DNA of 64,000 nt from Gambelia wislizenii (taxonomy: Eukaryota > Chordata > Lepidosauria > Squamata > Crotaphytidae), in the NCBI GenBank assembly GCA_030847615.1, contig JAUMIR010000002.1, forward strand, positions 236,735,809 to 236,799,808, in the 5' to 3' direction. How positions within the stretch are numbered: the stretch's first letter is position 1; each line of letters opens with the position of its first letter. The notes beneath the pieces are model-generated. The model did not search any database. It saw only the letters and a program-made list of their open reading frames with translations, and was not told the DNA's origin. The translations under genes were made by a program, and so were the position numbers. Below, in pieces: positions 11,602-22,700 of this stretch.

Positions 11602-12330
11602 CAATTCTCTGTAAGAATTGGGAATTTTGCTTCCAATTCAATGTCATTCTGACTGATTCTGGCATTTAAATCCGTTAATAAATAAAAATATACCATAGGG
11701 TACTTTGTATTCAGGAATAGGAAATAATGCTCAATTTTGAGCCAAGTGTCCTCTATTATGGCTTTGGCACTAATTGGGAGGATATAAACCGTTATTAAAT
11801 GATGTTATAAAATGGTGACTGAACTAGTATCTCCGATGCCAAATGGTCACACCTCTCAAGCAGCGTAACCTTTGCTGTCATAGCACTGGTGACCAACACT
11901 GCAAGACCACCACATGGCCTCCCCTTCTTGTTTACCTGGGTAACTTCTAGGGTAAACAAATCAAAACCTTTCAAATTGATGTTACCAGTAACCCAGATTT
12001 CTTGGAGCAAGATAATGTTAAAGTGACTAATATATTGAAAAAAGGAAATGTCCCCACTTTTGTTAGCCCAGCCAGCAATGTTCCAGGAGGTTAGTCTTGG
12101 GCAGAGAGACTCCAGAGCTGGCCGAGTGTCAAACTCCCTGGCTGGTTGATCCAATTTCACTGCTTTCATTTACTACGATACAACCATTTGCTGAGTATTT
12201 TGATCCAGTGAAATCTGGAGAACTGCAAAGGTCAAATGCAGTGGTTAATTCACGTGCTGCTGCCATCGGGTTTCTCCAAATGGTTGGATTTATCTCCGCT
12301 TCAATGATGTGCACTTTAGGTAGAGATGGG

Positions 12331-14075
12331 GTTAGAACTGGTGCAAGGGTAAGGGTGAGGGCGAGGATTAAGGTTAGGTAAGGGTTACAGTTAGTGGTTA
12401 GGATTAGGCATCAGGTTATAGTAAGGGTTAGGGTTAGCTTTATGGTTAGGGTTATTGATACAGTTAGGGTTAATGTTAGGGCTAGGGTCAGGGTTATGGT
12501 TAGGGGTAAGGGTTAGGGTTAAGGTTAGGGTTAGGGTTAGGGCTAGGGTTACGGTTAGTGCTTGGGGTAAGGCTACAGTTAAGGTTAGGGTTAGGACTAG
12601 GATTAGGTTAAGGTTCATGTTAGGGCTAGGATTAGGGTTAGGGTTAGAGTAAGGGTTAGTGTTAGGATTAGGACTAGTATTAGGGTTAGGGTTATGGCTA
12701 GGGCAAGGGTTAGGGTTACGGTTACAGTTAGGATTAGGGTAAGAGCTAGTGTTCGGGTTAGGTCAAGTGCTAAGGTAAGGGTTGGGTTATGGTTACTGCT
12801 ACGACTAGGGTTAGGGTTAGAGTTAGGGTTAGGATGGGTGCAAAGGAGAGGGTTAGGGTTAGGGTTAGGGTTAGGTCTAGTTTTATGCTTAGGCTTAGGG
12901 TTGTGGTTAGGGCTAAGGCTAGGGTTAGGGTTAGGGTTAGGCAAGGGTTAGGGTTACAGCTAGGGGTAGCATTAAGATTAGGGTTTGGGGTTTGGTTCAG
13001 GTTTGGGTTAGAGTTAGGGCTAGGTTTAGAATTATGGTTAGCTTAGGGTAAGGGCTAGGCTTGGGGCTAGGGCTAGGGTTAGGGTTTAGGGTTAGTGTTT
13101 GGGGTAAGACTAGGGTTAGGGTAAGTTTAGGGCTTGGATTAGGTGTAGGGTAAGGGGTAGGGGTAGGACTAGTGTTAGGGTTAGGGTTACAGCTAGCGCT
13201 AGGTTTAGAGTTAGGATTAGAGTTAGGGCTAGTACTAAGGTGAGGGTTTGGTTATGGTTAATGCTATGACTAGGCTTAGGGTTAGTGTTAGTGTTAGGGT
13301 TAAGGCAAGGGTTAAGGTGAGGGTTAGGGTTACAGCTAGGGCTAGCATTAAGTTTAGGGTTAGGTTTCAGGTTTGGCATTGGGTTCGGATTAGAGTTAGG
13401 GCTAGGGTTAGGGTTATGGTTAGTGCTAGGGTGACAGTTCGGGTTGGAGCTAGGGCTAGGGTTAAGCTTAGGGTTAGTGTTTGGAGTAAGGCTAGGATTA
13501 GGGTTAGGGCTAGGATTAGGGTTAGGGTTAGGGTGAGGGTTAGGGCTTGGATTAGGTTTAGGGTAATGGTTTTGGGTTAGGACTAGTGTTAGCATTAGGG
13601 TTACGGCTAGGGCTAGGCTTAGCGTTAGGATTAGGGTAGGGCTAGTGCTAAGTTAGTGTTTGGTTAGGGTTAATGCTATGGCTAGGTTTAGGATTAGTGT
13701 TAGCGTTAGGGATAGGAGTGGTGCAGAGGAGAGTGTTATGGTTAAGGTTAGGGTCACAGTTAAGGTTAGGACAAGGTTTAGGCTTGGGTTTAGAGTTAGG
13801 GTTAGTCTGAGAGCTAGGGCTAGAGTTACTGTTAGAACTAGTTCAAGGGTTAGGGTTAGGGTGAGGATTAGGGTTAGGGTTATGGTAAGGGTATGGTTAG
13901 GTATAAGGCTTTGGCTTCGGGTTAGAGTAAGGGATACTATTAAGGTTATGGTTAGGGTTATTGATACAAGTAGGGTTAGGGTTTGGGTGAGGGTTAGAGT
14001 TATGGTTAGGGTTATGTTTATGGGTAGGGGTCAGGCTAAGTTTAGGGTTAGGTCTAGGCTTAGGACTAGTGGTTG
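12331..14075 (+). repeat. Degenerate telomere-like array, TTAGGG on the plus strand
   Basis: The array consists of TTAGGG-related hexamers with heavy substitution (ttagtg, ctaggg, tacggt). Longer landmarks recur: ggtgcaaaggagag at 12837-12850, and the block 'ggttcaggtttggg' or close variants near 12990 and 13365. The array is interrupted at 14076 by an L1 and resumes at 19766; the L1 target-site duplication proves the two parts were once contiguous. Its left edge is the 5' end of the minus-strand LINE, within a few tens of bases. Confidence 0.95.
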
Positions 14076-14493
14076 AGTTTTTAGTGTACTGTATTAAGGG
14101 TTTTTTATTATTTGTAATCTACGTCTTTCAGTTTATTGAGGAACAAAATTTAAATTTAAATTAAGAAACCAAATTTTCACATAAAAGAGAAAGGGGAAAG
14201 TAATAATAATAATACTTTCCCTTTCCTAAAGAATAGAAAAGAAATCTTTATACATTGGTAATACAAATTGATTAATGGAATAAATATTCAGACAATTGAC
14301 TATTGAAAAGTAATACTATTGCAGGAAAAGTGAAAGTAAACTAAAGGAGAAGAAAAAAGGAAAAAGGTGAGAGAAAGAAGGGAAAACAAATAAAGAGAGA
14401 GAAGGGAAGAAGAAAATAAAGTAGATAGAAAGAGGGAAAGAAGGAGAGAAGGAAGGAAGAAAAGAGGGAAAGGGAAAGAAGAGAGAAAAGAAA

Positions 14494-15447
14494 ATGACAA
14501 CTAGGAAAACTTTCACACAGTCAACTATTCAAGGGACTAGAAGATCATCTGATCCAAACCTCTCACCAATATTAGAAGAAATAAAATTAATGCATGTGGA
14601 ATTAAAAGAGAAGAGGACAGAATTTAAACAAGATATGAAAAAAGAATTGAAAGGAATAAAAGAATCACTAGAGAAAATTACAGAAGACTCAAGACAGTTG
14701 AAAGAGAAGGTTAACCTGTTAGAAAGTAAAGTGGAACAAATAGAATCAAGAACAGGAGTATTAGAAGATGCCCAGTAGCAAAACCAGGATGAGAAAGCCC
14801 TCCAGGAATTGAAATGGAGAGAAAATTGCATAAAAATAAGAGGGATTAAGGAGCAAGAAAACAAAGATCTATACAAATATCTAATACCAAAGCTAGCAAA
14901 ATTCATCGGGAAAACATAGTTAGAATGGGAAATAGATAAAATATATAGAATTTTATCAAAAGTTGCTAAACAAAGGAATTTACCGAGGGACGTAGTGGTG
15001 TATTTTGTACGTAAGAAGACAAGAGACTTAGTACTACAACAAAACTATGACCACAAATTTCAAATAGAAGGTAGTGACGTAGTGATATATAAAGATATCC
15101 CTATAAGGATTTTGAAAAAGAGGAAAAACTATAACAACTTAACGGTACAGTTGAGACAAAATGGAATCCCCTACAGATGAGAGAAATTAGAGGGACTATC
15201 TTTCAGATTCAAACAAAAGTTCTTTAGAATAGATACTCTCAAAAAGGCAGAAGAATTTTTGGAAAAAGGCAAGACAGATTTGAAATCTATATATAGAGAT
15301 ACCCAAAGCAAACAGACACGGGAAGAACGAAGAGTAGAAGAAAAGGAAGAAGAAGTGCAATCTGAAAACAAAGAAGAAGAGGAAGAAGAAGGGCAGGACC
15401 AAGAAGAAGAACTGGAGGAAGAAGAAGAAGAAGAAACGATGGCATAA
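14494..15447 (+). pseudogene. L1 ORF1 (RNA-binding protein), three in-frame stops
   Basis: The frame starts MTTRKTFTQS and runs 317 codons to the stop at 15445-15447, broken by TAG at 14776, TAG at 14917 and TGA at 15178. Between these stops the protein order is that of L1 ORF1: a charged helical stretch likely to form a coiled coil (about residues 25-95), an RRM-like region beginning WRENCIKIRGI, and a C-terminal domain with VIYKDIPIRILKKRKNY. A Glu-rich tail follows (about residues 275-317). In the L1 family this protein trimerises and coats the element RNA. The same acidic tail occurs in the intact copy at 33368-34462, so the two L1s are related. Confidence 0.85.
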
Positions 15448-15520
15448 CAAACAAACAAAAAAAGAGAAAGAGAGAGATAAGAAGAAGAGAAACTTTTCAA
15501 CTTAATTAAAATAACTCAAC

Positions 15521-18500
15521 ATGAATTTAAAAATTGTCACATGGAATGTGAAAGGGCTTAATGTGCCAGAAAAAAGAAGGAAAATATTTCATATATTGGA
15601 GAAAAAGAAATTTGATATGTTTACAAGAAACACATATAAAGAAGGAAGACATAAAATTATTGAAAAACAAAAAGTTAGGCAAAGAATTTATTTCAACAAA
15701 CGAAAAAAGGAAAAAGGGGTAGTGATATACATGAATGACAGAATTCAAGTAGAAGAATTATTTAATGACCCTACAGGTCATTACATCGGTCTAGAAGGAA
15801 TCATACAAAATAAGAAAACATTGATACTAGGGCTATATGCACCACTAGAAAATAAAAATAAATTCTTTGAAGATTTGATGATAAAGATCACGCACGGACT
15901 ATAATTATGATAGGATGATGCTGTTTGGGGACTGGAATGGTGTGATTTCACCATCACTGGATAGACATTCAACTAAAAAGATAAAAGCAACACAAGGGAA
16001 ACTACCAAAGGCTTTCCAAAAGTTGACAACAAATCTTCTTTTAACTGATGCTTGGAGATACAAATATGATGACACAAGAGACTATACATTCTTTTCAGAA
16101 AGACATAACTTGTTCTCAAGGATAGACTTTTATATGCTTACAGATAATATGTGTAATACAATCCAAAGAATTGAAACACTGCCAAGGACATGGTTGGATC
16201 ATAATCCGGTATTGTTGGAATTTAAAGACAGGAAAACAGAATATAACTGGAGACTGAGTGATAATATATTACAGAGAGAAAAAATCATTCAAAAAGCAAA
16301 ACAAACACTCAATTGGTATTTTAAGGAAAATATGAACGATCAGACAGATATAATCACAGTTTGGGAAGCCTCAAAAGCAGTGATGAGAGGATTTTTCATC
16401 CAACAAGCTGCAGAAATAAAGAAGAAAAAAGCAGAGAGAACAACAAAGATAAAAGAAGACATAAGGAAAAAAGAAAGAGAACTTCAAAACGATCCATCAG
16501 ATAAGCAGAAATTAATGGAAATAAAGATATTACAACAACAGCTATCAATAGAAACAATGGAAGAACTTCACGAAAAATTACAATATATAAAACAAATACA
16601 ATTTGAACATTCAAATAAACCAGGTAGATGGTTGGTGGTGAAACTGAGGAAATTAAAAGGGAGGAATAATATTGCTAAGGTTAAGGATGGAACACAAATT
16701 TACACAGATCAAGACAAAATTAAAAAAAGTATTTAGGAATTACTATGCATCATTATATAAAAAGCAAGGAGATTTAAATGGAAATATACAAACTTTTTTA
16801 AAAGACCAAACATTGCCAGAGTTTATGGACAAACAAAAACAAAAATTAAATCAACCGATAACAACTGGAGAAATCTCAGAAGTGATAAAAAGATTAAAGG
16901 TAGGGAAATCACCAGGGCTGGATGGCTTCACACCAAAATACTATCAAATAATGGAGGAGCTACTAATCCAAACTTTGAAAAAAACTTTAGACAAAGTAAA
17001 AAAAAGGATCCTTCCCAAATTCATGGAAAGAGGCAAATATTATACTAATCCACAAAGAAAACAGAGACCCGCAAGACCTGAAAAACTATCGCCCAATCTC
17101 ATTACCAAATGTAGACTACAAAAATTTTACATCTATTTTGGCCTTCAGATTGAAAAAGATACTCACAGATTGGACACATGTGGATCAAAGAGGATTTATC
17201 CCGGGAAGATATATAAAAGATAATATCCAACATGTTTTAAATTTGATTGAATATTACGACTGTCAGATAGATAAGAAACTTGCCTTGATCCTTTTGGACA
17301 TTGAAAAGACCTTCGATAGTGTGAATTGGGAGACAATGTTTGAAATTTTGAATAGAATAAATGCAGGGAAAGAATTTTTAAAGTGGATAGAAGCAATTTA
17401 CAATGATCAGAGATCAAAATTAATAATAAATGGAGAAAGGACAGAAGATATACAGATTCAAAAAGGCACAAGGCAAGGATGTCCACTTTTTCCACTTCTA
17501 TTTTTGTTGGTTATGGAGATCCTAAGCAAAAAAATAAGAGAAGAAACCAGAATACAAGGAGTTAAAATAGGCAAATAAAATTACAAAATGAAGTTATATG
17601 CGGATGATTTACTAATATCATTAGGTAATCCAACAGAGGAAATCACAATAGTATTAACAATACTTAAATATTTTGAGCTATTAACAGGATTGAAAATAAA
17701 TAAAGACAAAACAGTAATGATAATTAAAAATATGAAGTGGGAGGAAGAAAAGATACTGATACAAAAATCTGGATATAAAATAGTTAAAAAAGCACAGTAC
17801 TTAGGAATTGACATAACAAACAAAAATTCAGAATTGTTTCAAAATAACTATAAGAAAACATGGACAGAAATTAAGAAAGATTTGAAGAATTGGCAAAATT
17901 TAAAGCTATCCTTCCTTGGCAGAATAGCAGCAATTAAAATGAACTGCTTACCTAAAATGATATTACTATTTCAAACTATACCTATTATACATTACAATAC
18001 AGTATTCAATGAATGGCAGAGAGATATCTCTAGTTTATCTGGATGGAAAAAAAGGCTAGAGTGAAAATGAAAATACTGCAAGACACAAAGAAGAGAGGAG
18101 GATTAGATGTACCCAATCTAAAACTATACTACGAAGCTTGCTCCCTGACATGGGTTAAAGAGTGGACAACATTGGAAGATATGAAATTATTAAAAATTGA
18201 AGGAATAAATAATCGATTTGGATGGCACGCATATTTATTTTATAACAAGGAAGCAGTAAACAGAGATTTCAGCAACCACTTTATTAGACAAGCCCTTATA
18301 AAAGTCTGGAAAAAATATATGACTAGATTATGCCTGAAATTACCAATATGGATGTCACCACATGAAGCATTATTCAGTAGAGAAAAAATACCATCACAGA
18401 AATGGATAACATATAAAGATATTCTGAAGTTACAAAATGGACAGTATGTACTAAAAACACAAGAAGAAATGGAGGAAGATGGTGTGACATGTCATTGGTA

Positions 18501-19233
18501 CTTATATAGACAAATTAGAGAAAGAAGTAAAATGGACATAAAATTGGAAGGTATCGAAAACACAGAATCTATATGGGATAATATAGTTAAACAGGGAAAC
18601 AAGAAGATGATCACCAGATTTTACCAAACTTTACTAAAATGGGAAACAGAAGAAGTGGTGATCAAAGAGAATATGACAAAATGGGCACAAAATGTTGGTC
18701 ACACAATAGAATTGGAAAAATAGGAAACATTATGGACAACTAAAATGAAAATTACTTTAAGTCAGAATATTCGTGAAAACTATTACAAAATGTATTTTAG
18801 ATGGCACCTCTCCCCACACAGACTATCAAAAATGTATACAAATATGAGAAGTAACTCCTGGAAATGCGAACAAAATACAGGAACATTCTATCACATGTGG
18901 TGGAGCTGTGGAAAAGCAAAAAAAAATTGGCTACAAATTCAAAAAACAGTTAACAAAATACTAAAATGTAATATTCCACTCAGACCTGAAACCTTTTTAT
19001 TGGGTATACAAGAAGAGAAACTAGACCAAGGAAAGGAAAGACTCCTTTTCTACAAGTTAGCTGCAGCAAGAATGACATATGTGTCAATGTGGAAGAACCC
19101 AAATACACCGACAATAGATCAGTGGTTGATAAAAATGTATGAAATGGTAGGAGTAGATCACCTGACTTTGCTATTAAAGGGTAAGTATATTGATAAGAAC
19201 CACAAACTTGGAGTAAATTGTCTGAATATTTAA
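15521..19233 (+). pseudogene. L1 ORF2 (endonuclease-reverse transcriptase), frameshifted
   Basis: The gene can be followed in pieces across at least four frame changes and several stops: endonuclease start TWNVKGLNVP near 15540, LFGDWNGVISP near 15920, FSRIDFYML near 16115 and DHNPVLL near 16200. The reverse transcriptase follows with GKSPGLDGF near 16905, DIEKTFDSVNW near 17300, GTRQGCP near 17470 and LYADD near 17590. The knuckle CEQNTGTFYHMWWSC lies near 18865. Gene order and motifs match the intact copy at 34521-38294. The expected GlnGlu-Thr motif near 15630 is altered (MFTRNTYKE), so the endonuclease active site is lost. The copy cannot make a functional protein. Confidence 0.88.
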
Positions 19234-19765
19234 AACAAAGATGGGGAAATTTTGCTGCAATTTTCAAGTAAGCTGTCATTATAAGAAAAACAAATTACAT
19301 AAAAACAACAAATAAATAAATAAATAATCAAACAAAAATAGAAAAGAAACTAACCAATTAATAATAAACAAATAAAAAAAATCTTCAATTAACTGAAAGT
19401 GAGCATATAATACAGACAGAGCATTTGGACAAATAACAATACAAAGGGAAAAAGAAAACAGATAAGGAAGTAGAGAATAAAGCATTGGAATAGTGAAATA
19501 AAACAACTATTAGGGAGAATGATAAATTAATAAGAAAGAATATATAGAAGAGCTATATATCATGCGAAATTGGAAGGAAGTTCATGTAGTATGGTTGAGC
19601 GTTATGCAAAATGCAGAATGTGAGGAGATAAAAGATATGTTAAATGGATGACATTGAGATACTTTTGGATATTTGATTGTACACACAAATAAGGAGATTG
19701 TGAATGCACAACATATGTTTTTAATTGTTTTAATGAGAAATTGTTAATAAAAATATGTAAAAAAA

Positions 19766-22700
19766 AGGATTAGTGGTTGGGGTATGGCTAGGATTAGGGT
19801 TAGGGATTGGGTTAGGGCTAGGAGTATGGTTAGGGTAAGGTTTAGCATTAGGATTAGTACTTGTGTTAGGGTTAGGGTTATGGCTACGGTAAGGGTTAGG
19901 GTTACAGTTACAGTTAGGATTAGGTAAGAGCTAGGGTTCGGGTTAGGGCAAGTGCTAAGGTAAGGGTTGGGTTATGGTTACTCCTATGGCTAGGGTTAGG
20001 GTTAGAGTGGATGGGTGCAAAGGAGAGGGTTACGGTTAGGGTTAGGGTTAAGGTTAGGTCTAGGCTTATGCTTAGTCTTAGGGATGTGGTTAGGGCTAGG
20101 GCTAGTGTTAGGTTTAGGGTTAGTGCAACGGTTAGTGTTACAGCTAGGGCTAGCATTAAGGTTTGGGGTTGGGTTCAGGTTTGGGTAAGAGTTAGGGCTA
20201 GGGTTAGGATTATGGTTAGCACTAGGGTACAAGCTAGGGTTGGGGCTAGGGCTAGGGCTAGGGTTAGGGTTTACGGTTAGTGTTTGGGGTAAGGATAGGG
20301 TTAGGGTCAGGGCTAGGGCTAGGGTTAGGGTGAGGTTTAGGCCTTGGATTAGATATAGTGTAAGGGTAAGGGTTAGGACTAGTGTTAGGGTTACGGCTAG
20401 GGCTAGGGCTAATGTTAATTTAGGATTAGGGTTAGGGCTAGTTCTAAGGTAAGGGTTTGGTTAGGGTTAGGCTTAGGGATAGGGTTAGGGTTAGGGTTAA
20501 GGTTAGGTCTAGGCTTTTGATTAGGCTTAGTCTTGTGGTTAGGGCTTGGGCTATTGTTAGGGTTAGGGTTAGGGCAAGGGTTAGTGTTACAGCTAGGGCT
20601 ATCATTAAGGTTATGGTTCAGGTTTGGGGTTGGGTTCAGGTTTTGGTTAGAGTTAGGGCTAGGGTAAGCTTTATGGTTAGCGCTAGGGTAAGAGCTAGGG
20701 TTGGGGTTAGGGCTAGGATTAGGGTTTAGGGTTAGTGTTTGGGGTATGGCTAGGCTTAGGGTTAGGGCTAGGATTAGGGTTAGGTTTAGGGTGAGGGTTA
20801 GGGTAAGAGTTAGGTTTAGGACTAATGTTACTGTTAGGGTTAAGGCAAGGGCTAAAGTTAGAGTTAGGGTTAGGGTTAGGGCTAGTGCGAAGGTCAGGGT
20901 TTGGTTAGGGTTAATTCTATGGCTAGATTTAGGATTAATATTAGTGTTAGGGTTAGGGTTATAGCTAGGGCTAGCATTAAGGTGAAGATTAGGGTTCAGG
21001 TTTGGGGTTGGGTTCAGGTTCCGGTTAAATTAGGGCTAGGGTTCGGATTACGATTAATGTTAGGGTAAGGGTTTGGGTTGGGGCTAGGATTATGGTTAGG
21101 GTTAGTGTTTTTTGTAAGGCAACGGTTACGATTAGGGCTAGGTTTAGGGCTAGGGCTAGGGTTTGGGTTGTGGTTAGTGTTAGGGATAGGGCGTGGCTGA
21201 GGGTTAGGACTACAGTTAGGGTTAGGGCTGGGTCTAGGCAGGGCTAGGGTTAGGGCTAGAGCTAAGAATAGGGTGAGGGTTACAGTTAAGTTTGGGCTAT
21301 GGCTAGGCTCAGAGTTAGGATTATGGTTACATTTAGGACTATTGCAAAGGATAGGTTTATGGTTACAGTTCAGGTTCAGGTTAAGATTTGGGTTAAGGCT
21401 AGGGTTATTGTTAGATTTAGGGTTAGGGCTCACCTTAGGGTTAGGGTTGGGTTTAGGGCTAAGTCTAGGCTTATGTTTAGGCTTATGTTTAGGCTTAGGT
21501 ATAGGCTTAGGTTTAGGATTAGGGCTGGGGTTAGGGTTAAGGTTAGGTCTAGGGTTTTGCTTAGTGTTGCAGTTAGGGCTAGGGGTATTGTAAGGGCTAT
21601 GGCTAGGGTAAGAGCTATCATTACGATTATGGTTCGGGTTTGGAGTTTGGTTCAGGTTTGGGTTAGAGTTAGGGCTACGGTTTTTATTATGGTTAGCGCT
21701 AGGGTAAGAGCTAGGGTTGGGGTTAGGGCTAGGGTTAGGGTTTAGGGTTAGTGTTTGGGGTAAGGTTAGGGTTAGGGCTAGTGTTAGGGATAGGGTTAGG
21801 GCTATTGCTAGGGATAGGGTATTGGTTAGGGTAAACGTTAGGGTTATGGTTAAGGTTAGGGTTAGGGTTAGAGTCAGAGCTAGGGTTAGGGTTATGGCTA
21901 GGGCTAGGGTAACTGTCAGGGTTAGGGTTAGGGTTAGAGCTAGGGTTTGGATAAGGTTTAGTTTTAGGGTTAGGGTTACGGTTAGGGTTTGTGTTAGTGC
22001 TAGGGTAAGGTTTAGGGATAGGGTTAAAATTACGGCTAGGGCTAGGGTAATGTATAGTGTTAGTGTTAGGGTTAGTGTTAGGGTTAGGGTTAGAGTCAAG
22101 GTCATGGCTAGTGTTCATGGTGGGTCTAAGGCTGTGGTTAGGGTTAGGGCTAGGTTTAGGGTTAGGGTTATGGTTAGGGTGAGGGCTATGGCTAGGGCTA
22201 GGGTAAAAGTTAGGGTAATGGTTAGGGTTAGGGTTAGGATTAGATTTAGGGTTAGGGTTACGGGCTAGCTTAGGGCTAGTGCTAGTGTAACAGTGTTAGG
22301 GTTAGGATTTGGGTTAGGCTTAGGCTTAGAGTTAGGGTTAGTGTTAGGTTTAGTGTTAGGGATAAGTGTTAGGGTTAGGGTTAGGCCAAGGGTTAGGCTT
22401 AGGCTTAAGGCTAGTGCTAGTGTAATAGTTAGGGTTAGGGTTAGAGCTAAGGGTTAGTGTTAGTGTTAGGGTTTGTGTAAGGTTAAGGGTGATGTTTTAG
22501 GTTTCGGCTAATGGTTAGGCTTCTGGCTAGTGCTAGTGTAATAGTTAGGGTCAGGGTTAGAGTTAAGGGTTAGTGTTAGTGTTAGGGTTTGTGTAAGTTA
22601 AGGGTAACGGGTTAGGTTTTGGCTAATGCTTAGGCTTTGGGCTAGTGCTAGTGTAATAGTAAGGGATAGGGTTAGGGTTAGAATTACAGTTTAGGGTAGG

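Larger units (their letters stand above)
8340..12330 (-). pseudogene. Decayed APE-type LINE ORF2, non-L1 clade
   Basis: Reading the minus strand from about 12315 down to 8470, fragments of one LINE polyprotein follow in the right order, broken by frameshifts and stops. The apurinic endonuclease domain comes first: SWNIAGW near 12090, LLQEIW near 12005, LLTDLNARIS near 11675, STIDYCLIS near 11400 and ESDHQPL near 11330. The reverse transcriptase follows: NGKAPG near 10575, YRPISLL near 9970, FMDLKVAFDSIP near 9750, GVRQGC near 9570 and the catalytic LYADD near 9450. A degenerate C-terminal part extends to 8470. There is no L1-type CCHC knuckle. The clade is uncertain; a Vingi, I or jockey-group element is possible. 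The frame is further interrupted by a plus-strand LINE insertion (10026-10444) and by a short telomere-like tract at 11573-11601. Both outer boundaries are approximate. Confidence 0.8.
14076..19765 (+). mobile_element. Decayed L1 retrotransposon inserted in the TTAGGG array
   Basis: A 5.7-kb L1 copy runs from 14076 to a poly(A)-like end at 19758-19766. It is flanked by 14-nt direct repeats aggactagtggttg (14062-14075) and aggattagtggttg (19766-19779), which differ at one base. It carries about 420 bases of AT- and AG-rich leader, a broken ORF1 (14494-15447), a broken ORF2 (15521-19233) and a 3' UTR of about 530 bases. The leader does not resemble the start of the full-length L1 at 31544, so this copy is either 5'-truncated or of another subfamily. 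The mismatch in the duplication and the many ORF defects show it is much older than the 31544 copy. Confidence 0.88.
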
